From an uncultured Clostridia bacterium (GTDB taxonomy: Bacteria > Bacillota > Clostridia > Oscillospirales > Ruminococcaceae): a DNA stretch of 64,000 bases. The notes beneath the pieces were generated by a model. It was not told the DNA's origin. It made no database searches and saw nothing but the letters and a program-made list of their open reading frames with translations. Below, in pieces: positions 9,048 to 16,739 of this stretch. The translations under genes were made by a program, and so were the position numbers. Position 1 is the first letter of the stretch; every line of letters begins with the position of its first letter. The DNA lies in assembly GCA_937906945.1 (NCBI GenBank), contig CALCUE010000022.1, positions 41,252 to 105,251 of the forward strand, given 5' to 3'.

Positions 9048-9086
9048 CGACCGTATCCCGCGCGAAAAATCGCGCGGGACCGGTCG
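9048..9086 (-). other. Intercistronic stem-loop between livJ and livH
   Basis: A long interrupted hairpin (core CCCGCGCG / CGCGCGGG with outer CGACC / GGTCG pairs) without a following T-run on the minus strand. Such hairpins after binding-protein genes often protect the upstream mRNA segment so that more binding protein is made than permease. That role is inferred here. Confidence 0.6.
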
Positions 9087-9113
9087 AAAAATTATTTCGT
9101 TGTTAATGTGCGA

Positions 9114-10280
9114 TCAGGCACCGAACATAGCGCCGACACCGTCTTTGTAGATGATGGCAAGAGCGGCTTTGGCGGTGTTGCCGTCGTCGGTCCAGGTCAT
9201 CGTACCGGTGACGCCTTTATATTCGAGTTTGAGGATCTGGTTGATCATTTCAGCCTCGGTGATGTCAGCGGCATTGGTGATACCGGCGTTCTCAACGAGG
9301 GCTTTGATGATGTAAACAGCGTCATAACCACCGGCGGCGAACTGGTCCGGGGTCGCGCCTTTGTTGGCATCCTGGTAAGCTTTAACGAAGGACTGTACCT
9401 GTTCGTCGGGGTTATCAGCGGCGAAAGGAGTGAGCATCAAAACGTTATCCGCGGTCTTAGGAGCCTGTTCCACTTTGCCGACGATACCGTCAAGGCCATC
9501 AGCGCCGAAGAAGAAAACGTCGTCGCCGAATTTGGCGTCAGCGGTGCCGTTCTTGGCCTGGCTGAGGAAGGTGGAAGCTTCAGCCGCGTAGATCGGCATG
9601 AAGATAACTTTGGCGCCGCAGCTTACAAGAGCGTTGATCTGGGTCTCGAAGCTGGTGTTGGTGTCGCCGGTGAAGGACTGAACTTCAACGATGTTTACGC
9701 CGATTTTTTCGCATTCGGCTTTGAAGCTCTCATAAAGGCCGATGGAATAGTCGATATCGCTCTGATAGAAGACGCCGACTTCGGTGGCCATGTTGTTGTC
9801 TTTGATGTAGTCCGCGGCGGCAACGCCCTGGAAGGAGTCGAAGAAGCAGACACGGTAGGCGGCGTCGTTGGTGGCGATGCAGCCATCAGCGGAAGCGGAA
9901 GCGGAAATCAAGAACATATCGTCCGCTTCGGCAGCGGCGGTGATGGAAGCGTTCTCACCGGAGAAAACACCGGAAAGGGAGACGTCCATGCCCCAGTCGA
10001 TCAGTTTGCCGTATGCGCTGACGGCGGAGTCCGGATCGCCCTGAGAATCCTGGAAGTTGAGGTCGATCTTCATGCCGTTGATGCCGCCGGCTGCGTTGAT
10101 CTCTTCAGCCGCGATCTTGGCGCCGTTATAAACGGAAGTGCCGTAGTTGGCGTAGTCACCGGTCAGAGGGCCGATACCGCCGATTTTGATGACGCCCTCT
10201 TCTGAGGCGCCGTTGTTTCCGCAGGCCGCGAAGCAAAATACCATAACGGCCGCTACTACAAATGCAAGTACCTTTTTCAT
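9114..10280 (-). CDS. livJ: Branched-chain amino acid-binding lipoprotein
   Basis: Periplasmic-binding-fold (type I, Leu/Ile/Val-binding) substrate-binding lipoprotein of 388 residues. The start at 10280 (MKKVLAFV) has AGGAGA upstream; the frame runs further upstream but without a ribosome site. The signal peptide ends in the lipobox FAAC, so C20 would be lipidated. The mature N-terminus is IKIGGIGPLTGDYANYGTS, typical of the family, and YDAVYIIKALVENAG near the C-terminus is also characteristic. It is the first long gene of the liv operon. A small Leu/Ile/Val-rich frame and a terminator hairpin lie directly upstream, which suggests attenuation. Confidence 0.95.
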   Translation of the reverse strand: MKKVLAFVVAAVMVFCFAACGNNGASEEGVIKIGGIGPLTGDYANYGTSVYNGAKIAAEEINAAGGINGMKIDLNFQDSQGDPDSAVSAYGKLIDWGMDVSLSGVFSGENASITAAAEADDMFLISASASADGCIATNDAAYRVCFFDSFQGVAAADYIKDNNMATEVGVFYQSDIDYSIGLYESFKAECEKIGVNIVEVQSFTGDTNTSFETQINALVSCGAKVIFMPIYAAEASTFLSQAKNGTADAKFGDDVFFFGADGLDGIVGKVEQAPKTADNVLMLTPFAADNPDEQVQSFVKAYQDANKGATPDQFAAGGYDAVYIIKALVENAGITNAADITEAEMINQILKLEYKGVTGTMTWTDDGNTAKAALAIIYKDGVGAMFGA

Positions 10281-10328
10281 TTTTCTGTTCTCCTTTTGTT
10301 TTATTTGGAAAAAAGATTTTTCTATATT

Positions 10329-10364
10329 AAAAAGCGGTTCCATGCGTTAGGTGGAACCGCTTTT
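10329..10364 (-). terminator. Terminator/attenuator hairpin upstream of livJ
   Basis: A 12-13 bp hairpin (AAAGCGGTTCCA / TGGAACCGCTTT, 9-nt loop) followed by TTTTT on the minus strand. It lies 33 nt after the stop of the 46-codon peptide and only 48 nt before the livJ start. No separate promoter of ordinary layout fits in that gap, so livJ expression may depend on read-through. Confidence 0.75.
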
Positions 10365-10397
10365 AATATCAGCAATTATATCGTCCAGCCCAATGCA

Positions 10398-10538
10398 TTA
10401 TGCTCTGCTTTTTCTTCTAATAACAATAATGTTAAGTACAAGTACATGGCATACGAGCGCAATTAGGCCAAGAAGGGTAACGGAAAAAGACTCTGCCATC
10501 GCAAAGTTCATCATGTTGTTCATGAACGCTGCCATCAT
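10398..10538 (-). CDS. 46-residue Leu/Ile/Val-rich small protein, possible liv leader peptide
   Basis: A short frame of 46 codons starting MMAAFMNNMMNF and ending IRRKSRA. GGGGAGGG lies 7 nt before the ATG, and a consensus promoter lies 33-61 nt upstream, so expression is likely. Residues 21-39 form one hydrophobic stretch in which 14 of 19 residues are Leu, Ile or Val; a positively charged tail follows. Two readings fit: a single-pass membrane miniprotein, or a leader peptide whose branched-chain codons let ribosomes sense Leu/Ile/Val supply and control the hairpin before livJ. The position, in front of a branched-chain amino acid transporter and a terminator, favours looking at the second. 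I do not recognise a named family. Confidence 0.7.
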   Translation of the reverse strand: MMAAFMNNMMNFAMAESFSVTLLGLIALVCHVLVLNIIVIRRKSRA

Positions 10539-10570
10539 GTCTTTTCCCTCCCCTTTGAAATATTGTCCTT

Positions 10571-10599
10571 ATTCTATTCCTATTTAATAGGATTGTCAA
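10571..10599 (-). promoter_or_regulatory. Sigma-A promoter of the liv leader, with an inverted repeat in the spacer
   Basis: Minus-strand TTGACA (10594-10599) and TAGAAT (10571-10576) are 17 nt apart. The spacer contains the perfect inverted repeat TCCTAT-TTA-ATAGGA (10578-10592), which is well placed for a repressor. The predicted start leaves about 25 nt before the leader-peptide ATG. Confidence 0.7.
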
Positions 10600-10689
10600 G
10601 AGGTTTTTTCAAAAAAATTTAATCATTTAAAGCAAAATCGCTTTTCCATAGTAAATCGTTACAGTATCCCCTGTTTTTCAAGAAAAATC

Positions 10690-10718
10690 TTGACAAAAAT
10701 CCCTCTTTCCTTCATAAT
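10690..10718 (+). promoter_or_regulatory. Sigma-A promoter of the PF11449-type permease gene
   Basis: TTGACA (10690-10695) and CATAAT (10713-10718) with a 17-nt spacer; the gene starts 33 nt further on. It is divergent from the liv promoter. Confidence 0.65.
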
Positions 10719-10751
10719 AATAAACTACTATGTGTTTTATGAGGTACTTTT

Positions 10752-11597
10752 ATGATCGATGTTTTGCTTGATACGGCGATCGACGCCCTCAAGACCCTGC
10801 CCTTTTTGTTCGTCGCCTATCTCGTGATCGAATTTGTGGAACACCGGGCCGCCGAAAAATTCGCCCTTTGGCTCACGAAATTCGGCAAAGCCGGTTCCTT
10901 TGTCGGGGCGCTCCTGGGGGTCGTTCCCCAATGCGGTTTTTCCGTTGTCGCTGCCAACCTTTACGCCAACCGGATCATCACCGGCGGCACCCTTCTGGCG
11001 GTCTTCCTTTCCACCAGTGACGAGGCCATTCCCGTTCTGCTTTCCCACCCGGAAAGCGCCGGAAGGATCCTTCCGCTGATCCTTTCCAAAGTCCTTCTGG
11101 CCACCGTCGCCGGTCTGGTTCTGGATTATTCCGGCGTTCTCAAAACGTCAAAGGCCGATTCCGAGGCTGTCGTCGAGGAACACTCCCACTGCCACACCGA
11201 AGGACACAACGGCATTCTGAAAAGCGCCCTTCATCACACGCTGGAAACTTTCCTGTTCCTGGTCCTCGTGATGCTCGTTCTCAACTTTGTCATCTATTTC
11301 ATCGGCGAGGAGACCCTTGGCCGCTTCCTGATGAGCGGAAGCGTCTTTCAGCCGCTTCTGGCCGGTCTGGTGGGCCTTATTCCGAACTGCGCCGCCTCGG
11401 TGGTCATCGCCGAACTCTTCGCGCAGGGTGCTCTCAGCTTCGGCTCCGCCGTCGCCGGGCTTTCCGCCGGTTCCGGTCTCGGTCTTCTGGTTCTCTTCCG
11501 TGCCGACATCGACAAAAGCGAATGTCTCCGGATCGCCGTTCTTCTTTTCTCCATCTCCGTTCTCACCGGCATGGTCCTCCAGTTCCTGATCCCCTGA
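10752..11597 (+). CDS. PF11449-type permease (putative manganese/arsenic transporter)
   Basis: A 281-residue polytopic membrane protein with two homologous halves. Each half contains a proline/asparagine motif before a small-residue helix: LLGVVPQCGFSVVAANLYA in the first and LVGLIPNCAASVVIAELFA in the second. This is the pattern of the ArsP_2 / 'putative manganese transporter' family, for which both arsenic efflux and manganese transport have been proposed. A central loop (about 130-160) has the His-rich run HSHCHTEGHN, which could bind metal. The gene is monocistronic, with its own promoter and terminator. The exact ion is unknown. Confidence 0.8.
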   Translation: MIDVLLDTAIDALKTLPFLFVAYLVIEFVEHRAAEKFALWLTKFGKAGSFVGALLGVVPQCGFSVVAANLYANRIITGGTLLAVFLSTSDEAIPVLLSHPESAGRILPLILSKVLLATVAGLVLDYSGVLKTSKADSEAVVEEHSHCHTEGHNGILKSALHHTLETFLFLVLVMLVLNFVIYFIGEETLGRFLMSGSVFQPLLAGLVGLIPNCAASVVIAELFAQGALSFGSAVAGLSAGSGLGLLVLFRADIDKSECLRIAVLLFSISVLTGMVLQFLIP

Positions 11598-11619
11598 TCT
11601 TTCCCCTATTTTAAATCGT

Positions 11620-11652
11620 AAAAACAGCCACCGGTTTTCCGGTGGCTGTTTT
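11620..11652 (+). terminator. Terminator of the PF11449-type permease gene
   Basis: Hairpin AACAGCCACCGG / CCGGTGGCTGTT with a TTTT loop, flanked by A- and T-runs, 22 nt after the stop codon. Confidence 0.85.
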
Positions 11653-11654
11653 CA

Positions 11655-11690
11655 TAAAAAAGAAGCGCCGCGGAAAAATCCGCGGCGCTC
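11655..11690 (-). terminator. Terminator of the nucleoside ABC operon
   Basis: Hairpin AGCGCCGCGG / CCGCGGCGCT with a 6-nt loop, followed on the minus strand by a T-rich tract, 16 nt after the stop of the BMP lipoprotein gene. Confidence 0.85.
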
Positions 11691-11705
11691 ATTTTCATTC
11701 AGTTA

Positions 11706-12767
11706 TCAGTTCATGAAGGTTCCATCGACCATTTCCTGGATGTAAGCAAGATATTTTTCCTGAACATCAGCGGGAACAAGATCGGAGAGAGCGCCGTTAA
11801 AGAGAGCGCCGTTCTGGAGAGAGCCATAGAGGGTCTCGCCACCGAAAGTACCGGCTTCGACAGCCTGCATGGAAGCGCTGATCATAGCGGCGTTATCGGT
11901 GCACTGGGAGCAGATGATGCATTCGTTCTGACCAAGGATGTCAGCGGGCTGTGCGATGTCATAAACTTTGACCTCGCCGACAGAGGTGTTGTACTCGTCG
12001 ATAGCCTGACGGGCACCGGAGTCAACAGCGGAAGCGTCGCCGAAGAAGACGTCAGCGCCCTGCTCGATCATGGTTTTGGCAAATTCCATACCTTTGGCGG
12101 AATCGTCGAAGGAACCGGCGTACGGGCAGTCGAGAAGGGTGATGGTCTTGCCTTCTTTTTCGCCGACGTATTTAGCGGCTTCGCCAAATCCTTCGTATTT
12201 GCCTTTGGTGGTGTCAAGTTCCATACCGCCGATGAAAGCAATGGTGTTGGTTTCGGTCATAAGACCGGCAAGAGCGCCGGCGATCCAACCGATCTGCTGG
12301 GCGTTCGGAAGAAGAGAGGAGACGTTTTTGTTGACGGCTTTGGCCGGAGTGGTGTCAGCGCCGTTCAGAAGAGCGAAAGCGATGGTCGGATATTCTTCAG
12401 CGGCCTGAAGAACAGCGTCGGTGTACTGGTTGCCCGGGGCATAGATCATGTCGTAACCGAGAGCGCAGTAAGCGGCGATGGAATCATAATATTCGTTCTG
12501 AGCGATGGAGTCGGTGACTTCATATTCCCAACCGTTGTCCTCAGCGGCTTTGACCATGGCGTTGTAGCAGGCAGCGCCCCAACCGCCATCGTTGATGCTG
12601 GAGTCGCAGATCATGGCAACTTTATAGGTTTTGCCATCGGTGGTCGGCTCAGTGGTGGGCTCGGTGGTGGGCTCGTCAGTAGGCTCGGTGGTGGGTTCGG
12701 TGTTGCCGCAGGCGGCGAAGCTCAGAACCATGCAGAGAGCGAGGAGCAGGGCAAGAATTTTTTTCAT
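11706..12767 (-). CDS. BMP/PnrA-family nucleoside-binding lipoprotein
   Basis: A substrate-binding lipoprotein of 353 residues from the Bmp/PnrA (Med) family, which binds purine nucleosides. The start at 12767 is set by GGAGG upstream. The signal peptide ends LSFAAC (C20 lipidated). A linker of TEPT-type tandem repeats (about residues 22-44) follows and is visible in DNA as a slippage-prone repeat near 12650-12705. The mature domain begins YKVAMICDSSINDGGWG, the family N-terminus. It is the last gene behind two permeases and an ATPase of the matching nucleoside transporter type. Confidence 0.93.
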   Translation of the reverse strand: MKKILALLLALCMVLSFAACGNTEPTTEPTDEPTTEPTTEPTTDGKTYKVAMICDSSINDGGWGAACYNAMVKAAEDNGWEYEVTDSIAQNEYYDSIAAYCALGYDMIYAPGNQYTDAVLQAAEEYPTIAFALLNGADTTPAKAVNKNVSSLLPNAQQIGWIAGALAGLMTETNTIAFIGGMELDTTKGKYEGFGEAAKYVGEKEGKTITLLDCPYAGSFDDSAKGMEFAKTMIEQGADVFFGDASAVDSGARQAIDEYNTSVGEVKVYDIAQPADILGQNECIICSQCTDNAAMISASMQAVEAGTFGGETLYGSLQNGALFNGALSDLVPADVQEKYLAYIQEMVDGTFMN

Positions 12768-12831
12768 GATGATTTCCTCCTGAATGTATCTGTTTTTAAA
12801 TTTATAACAACCGATCAAGCGGTCATTAACG

Positions 12832-13755
12832 TCAGTGCTGTTCCCGGCGATAGGGCTGTCCGTTGGCTTTCGGGCCGCTCTTCTTAGCGCCGATGGCCGT
12901 CAGGACGATAATGGTCGCGACGTACGGGATCATCTGGAAGAACTGGTACGGAAGATTGAAGGAGCTGAGCTGCAGACGGATCTGAAGAGCGTCACAGAAG
13001 CCGAAGAACAGGCAGGCAAGAAGAACGCCGGAACCGGTCCAACGACCGAAGATGACGGCGGCCAGCGCGATAAAGCCACGACCGGCGATGTTTCCCTGGG
13101 TGTAGGTGTTGGAGTAGCAGGTGGTAAGATACGCGCCGCCGATGCCGCAAAGCGCTCCGCAAATAAGGCAGCTGAGGTATTTGATCCGGATGACCGGAAT
13201 ACCCAGCGTCGCGGCGGCCTGCGGATGCTCGCCAACGGATTTATAGTTGAGACCCGCCCGGGTCTTGCTGAAGAAGACGCAGGTAAAAATGACCAGAAGA
13301 AACGCGATATAGACCATCGGCGTCTGGTTGAACAGCAAATCGCCCAAAAACGGAATGTCTTTGAGACCCGGAATGGCGATACCGGGCATCAGCGTGATCT
13401 GTTTGAGGTCGCTGCCGGTGCCGAAATAGACCCGGTAGATGAACGACGCCAACGCCGGCGCGAAGATGTTGATCGCCATGCCGTAAACCGTGTGGTTGGC
13501 GCAAAGGGTGATGGTGGCAAAAGCGTAGATCATGTTGACCACCATGCCGACCAGAGCGCCGCAGAGAATGCCGAGCCAGGTGCTGCCGGTGGTGTAACAG
13601 ACCAGGAAACCGGTCAGCGAACCGATGGCGGCAATGCCTTCCAATCCGATGTTGACCATACCGGCTCTTTCGGAGTAAAGCTCAGCCAGCGCGATGAAGA
13701 TCAGCGGAACGGCCATACGAATGGTCGCGAGGAGCAAACTGGAAACCCAACTCAT
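12832..13755 (-). CDS. Nucleoside-type ABC transporter permease (second subunit)
   Basis: A 307-residue permease of the BPD_transp_2 family, similar to NupQ/YufQ. It has about eight membrane segments, and SERAGMVNIGLEGIAAIGSL near the N-terminus is the family signature. GRGFIALAAVIFGRWTGSG near residue 225 is the conserved loop. Its ATG overlaps the stop of the preceding permease by 4 nt (ATGA), so the two subunits are translationally coupled. The C-terminus is short and basic. Confidence 0.93.
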   Translation of the reverse strand: MSWVSSLLLATIRMAVPLIFIALAELYSERAGMVNIGLEGIAAIGSLTGFLVCYTTGSTWLGILCGALVGMVVNMIYAFATITLCANHTVYGMAINIFAPALASFIYRVYFGTGSDLKQITLMPGIAIPGLKDIPFLGDLLFNQTPMVYIAFLLVIFTCVFFSKTRAGLNYKSVGEHPQAAATLGIPVIRIKYLSCLICGALCGIGGAYLTTCYSNTYTQGNIAGRGFIALAAVIFGRWTGSGVLLACLFFGFCDALQIRLQLSSFNLPYQFFQMIPYVATIIVLTAIGAKKSGPKANGQPYRREQH

Positions 13756-14828
13756 TTCTGTGCCGCCCCCTTCTCTGCTTTTTTCCCGAAGAGACGCATA
13801 CGGAACGCCTCAAATTCCGGAAGCTTGACAAGCGCCATACCGGCGACGGAAAAAACGATGACCAAAGCCTGGATGATATCCGAAACGCTGGTCGGAACGC
13901 CGGTGGCCGCCTGCATGGTGGTCGAACCGGCCCGAAGCGCCGCGAAGAAAATAGCGACAAAAATGGTGGCGATGGGATGGAGCTGACCGATGAGAGCCAT
14001 GGCCACGCCGTCGAAGCCGTAACCGGAACCGAAACCGTTGATCAGACGGAACTGGGTACCGAGAAGCTCAGCGCCGCCGCCCAATCCGGCGATGGCGCCG
14101 GAAATGATGAAGCTCGTCAGAATGTACCGTTTGATCGGGAAGCCGTTGAAACGGCTGGCCGTCATATTATAACCGACCGCCCGGAGCTTGAAGCCGCCGG
14201 AGGTCCAGAAGAGCACGTAATAAAGGATCAGGCCGAGCACGACAGCGATCACGAAGCCCCAGGTGAACCGCATATCCGGGAAGACACGGGGAAGTTTCAC
14301 TTCGTCCGGCACCGGAAGGGTCTGGGGAACGCTGGCGTCACGGAGCCAGTTGGTATAGACAACGCCCATAAAAAGGGTCGCTACATAGTTGAGCATGATG
14401 GAAATGATCATCTCGTTCTGTCCCCGGGTGATTTTGAGCACGCCGGGAATGGAAGCCCAAAGGCCACCGGCCAGAGCGCCGGCCAGAAGCGAAAGCAGAA
14501 TGCCGGGAACGCCGGTGATCCCGGAGCAGTAGGCCACATAATAGCACGCCACGGAACCGATGATGAACTGTCCCTCACCGCCGAGGTTGAAAACGCCGCA
14601 TTTATAAGCGAAGCAGGCGCAGAGCGCGCAGAAAAGAAGAGGCGTCGCCTTGGTGAGCGTCGTTCCGATGTTGGCCCGGGAACCGAAGGCGCCGGTCAAA
14701 AGGCTTTTGAGCGCCAGAACGGGGTCCGCGTCCAGAACGAGCATGATGATAACGCCGCACAGAAGCGCCAGCGCGATGGAAAGCAGCGGAACAAGGGCGC
14801 TGCCCAAAGAACTGAGAATTTTCTTCAT
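13752..14828 (-). CDS. Nucleoside-type ABC transporter permease (first subunit)
   Basis: A 358-residue permease of the BPD_transp_2 family, NupP/YufP type. It shows about ten hydrophobic segments. Family features are KCGVFNLGGEGQFIIGSVAC and the loop GFDGVAMALIGQLHPIATI. It begins 11 nt after the ATPase gene and overlaps the next permease. Together with the ATPase and the BMP lipoprotein it should form a nucleoside importer. Confidence 0.93.
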   Translation of the reverse strand: MKKILSSLGSALVPLLSIALALLCGVIIMLVLDADPVLALKSLLTGAFGSRANIGTTLTKATPLLFCALCACFAYKCGVFNLGGEGQFIIGSVACYYVAYCSGITGVPGILLSLLAGALAGGLWASIPGVLKITRGQNEMIISIMLNYVATLFMGVVYTNWLRDASVPQTLPVPDEVKLPRVFPDMRFTWGFVIAVVLGLILYYVLFWTSGGFKLRAVGYNMTASRFNGFPIKRYILTSFIISGAIAGLGGGAELLGTQFRLINGFGSGYGFDGVAMALIGQLHPIATIFVAIFFAALRAGSTTMQAATGVPTSVSDIIQALVIVFSVAGMALVKLPEFEAFRMRLFGKKAEKGAAQK

Positions 14829-14839
14829 GCCGCGCCTCC

Positions 14840-16348
14840 TTACTTACCGGTCATGGCAAGACTGATCTCCTCGATGGGAGGATTCTTGCCGGAAAATTCG
14901 CCCATGATCTTTCCTTCGAACATCACGACGATGCGGTCGGAAAGCTCCAGGATCTCGTCGAAGTCGGCGCTGATAAGCAGAATGCCGACGCCGCGGTCAC
15001 GGGCTTCGATCATTTTGTTGTGAACAAAGGTCGTGGCGCCGATATCGAGGCCACGGGTCGGATGCGCCGCCACTAAAAGCTCGGGGCTCGATTCCATCTC
15101 ACGGGCAATGATGACTTTCTGTTGGTTGCCGCCGGAAAGGTTCCGGACCTCCTGTTCGGTACCGCGGCAGCGGATGTCATATTTTTCAATAAGCTCCTTG
15201 GCGTAATTCCGGATGGAACCCTTTTTCAGGAACAGCCCGTGAAGAGCGCTGAAGCGGTCTTCCGTCGTCGCTTTGAGCACCAGGTTGTCCGCCACGGTCA
15301 TGTTTCCGACCAATCCCTGTGCGTTCCGGTCCTCCGGCACGTGGGAAACGTGACCGGCAATGAAAGCCGACGGATCAAAAAGGCCGACCTTTTTCTCGTT
15401 GCAGAAAACTTCGCCCTCTTCCGGCACGATGACGCCGGTGACGATCTGGGCAAGCTGGGTCTGGCCGTTGCCGTCCACGCCGGCGATACCGACGATCTCA
15501 CCTTGTTTGACAGAGAACGAGACTTCGGAAAGTCCGTTGTGCTTCGAGGATTTATGATAGGAGACGCCGTTCATGCACAGAGCGTTTGCGCCGTCCGGTT
15601 CTTTTTTCTCGTAATGGGAAACGGCGAGGCTTTTGCCGATCATCAACGCCGCCAACGACTGGGCGTTTGCGCCCTGTCCGGGAACGGTGGTGATCACTTC
15701 TCCGGCCCGAAGAATGGTGATCCGGTCGGAAATGTGCAGGACCTCCCGCATTTTGTGCGAAATAAAAATAATGCTCTTCCCGGCGTCCACCAATTTTCTC
15801 ATAATCGCGAAGAGGCCTTCGACCTCAATGTCGGTCAACGCGGCCGACGGCTCGTCCAGTACAAGAAGTTCGGCGCCGTGATAGAGCGCTTTCAGAATTT
15901 CGACACGCTGCTGCGCGCCGACAGAGATTTCATTGATATATTTGTCCAGTTCCACCTCAAGGCCGTATCGTTCGGAAAGTTCCAGAATTTCCTTGCGTCT
16001 TGCCTCCCGGTCGATGAATACGCCCCGGACATTCCGGTCTCCGAGAATGATGTTTTCAAAAACCGTCATGGCCTCGACCAGCATGAAGTGCTGGTGCACC
16101 ATCCCGATGCCCAGTTTGACCGCGTGAGCCGGAGAACCGATCTTTTCTTCCTTCCCGTTGAGGAAGATCTTTCCTTCCGTGGGTTGGTAAAGACCGATCA
16201 GCACGTTCATCAGCGTAGATTTTCCGGCGCCGTTTTCTCCCAGAAGCGTATGGACCTCGCCGCGGTTTACCGTCAGATTGATATCTTTATTGGCATAGAA
16301 GTTCCCGAATCTTTTACTGATGTGCTCCATTCTAAGCAGCTCTTCCAA
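14840..16348 (-). CDS. Nucleoside-type ABC transporter ATPase, two ABC domains
   Basis: A tandem ATPase of about 502 residues (NupO/YufO type). The first domain has Walker A GENGAGKST and QRVEILKALYHGAELLVLDE. The second is degenerate, starting VSFSVKQGEIVGIAGVDGNG and containing LSGGNQQKVIIAREM. I choose a TTG start at 16348 because AAAGGAGGG lies 6 nt upstream. An ATG 21 nt earlier (16369) is in frame, but that reading would place this ribosome site inside the coding sequence. It is the first gene of the operon, which is unusual only in having the binding protein last. Confidence 0.92.
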   Translation of the reverse strand: MEELLRMEHISKRFGNFYANKDINLTVNRGEVHTLLGENGAGKSTLMNVLIGLYQPTEGKIFLNGKEEKIGSPAHAVKLGIGMVHQHFMLVEAMTVFENIILGDRNVRGVFIDREARRKEILELSERYGLEVELDKYINEISVGAQQRVEILKALYHGAELLVLDEPSAALTDIEVEGLFAIMRKLVDAGKSIIFISHKMREVLHISDRITILRAGEVITTVPGQGANAQSLAALMIGKSLAVSHYEKKEPDGANALCMNGVSYHKSSKHNGLSEVSFSVKQGEIVGIAGVDGNGQTQLAQIVTGVIVPEEGEVFCNEKKVGLFDPSAFIAGHVSHVPEDRNAQGLVGNMTVADNLVLKATTEDRFSALHGLFLKKGSIRNYAKELIEKYDIRCRGTEQEVRNLSGGNQQKVIIAREMESSPELLVAAHPTRGLDIGATTFVHNKMIEARDRGVGILLISADFDEILELSDRIVVMFEGKIMGEFSGKNPPIEEISLAMTGK

Positions 16349-16370
16349 GGTTCTCCCTCCTTTTGCCATT

Positions 16371-16700
16371 TCTCATTGTTATGCGATAATTTTAACATAG
16401 ATTTTCAAAAAGGGAAGCACCTTTTTCACATTTTCTACAAATTCGGCACTTTCCCCAAGGAAAATTCGCTCTTTTCCCACAAAGAAAAGCATTTTTCCGG
16501 AAAAGTTGACGAACCGCCTCATTTTTGGTCTTTTGAACAATTTTTCCTGTTTTTATCTTTCTATATTTATGCCATATATCCAATTTCCTTTGAATTTGTT
16601 TTCCTTTTTCTTCCAGAAATTGTGGTTTTCCCTTGCTCCATCCGTGAAATAGGTTCACACCTTTCCGTGTGTTTTTCCCGTTTTCGTCAACCTGTCCAAG
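16371..16700. other. Intergenic AT-rich stretch without a recognisable gene
   Basis: About 330 nt between the divergently placed nucleoside operon start and the CNNM gene terminator. TGTTAAAAT near 16390-16398 on the minus strand resembles an extended -10 for the nucleoside operon. An open minus-strand frame covering most of the stretch has no ribosome site, runs through the terminator and looks spurious. No riboswitch fold was recognised. Confidence 0.5.
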
Positions 16701-16738
16701 AAAAACCCCCATCGGGCGCACGGCCCGATGGGGGTTTT
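16701..16738 (-). terminator. Terminator of the CNNM/CorC-type gene
   Basis: Stem AAAACCCCCATCGGG / CCCGATGGGGGTTTT with a short loop, directly after the stop at 16740. It has A/T flanks on both sides, so it could act in both directions. Confidence 0.85.
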
Positions 16739-16739
16739 A

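Noticed and set aside
10331..10364. T-box-like motif (TGGAACCGC / AGGTGGAACCGC) in the hairpin before livJ
   Set aside because: The match is the arm of a terminator stem and is followed directly by the T-run; there is no upstream specifier stem or separate antiterminator bulge as in real T-box leaders.
12641..12705. Short tandem repeat that could be read as a separate repeat element
   Set aside because: It is the coding sequence of the TEPT-type linker of the BMP lipoprotein, common behind lipoboxes.
16392..16721. A 109-codon minus-strand frame in the gap before the nucleoside operon
   Set aside because: Begins inside the terminator stem of the neighbouring gene, lacks a ribosome site and has random-looking composition.
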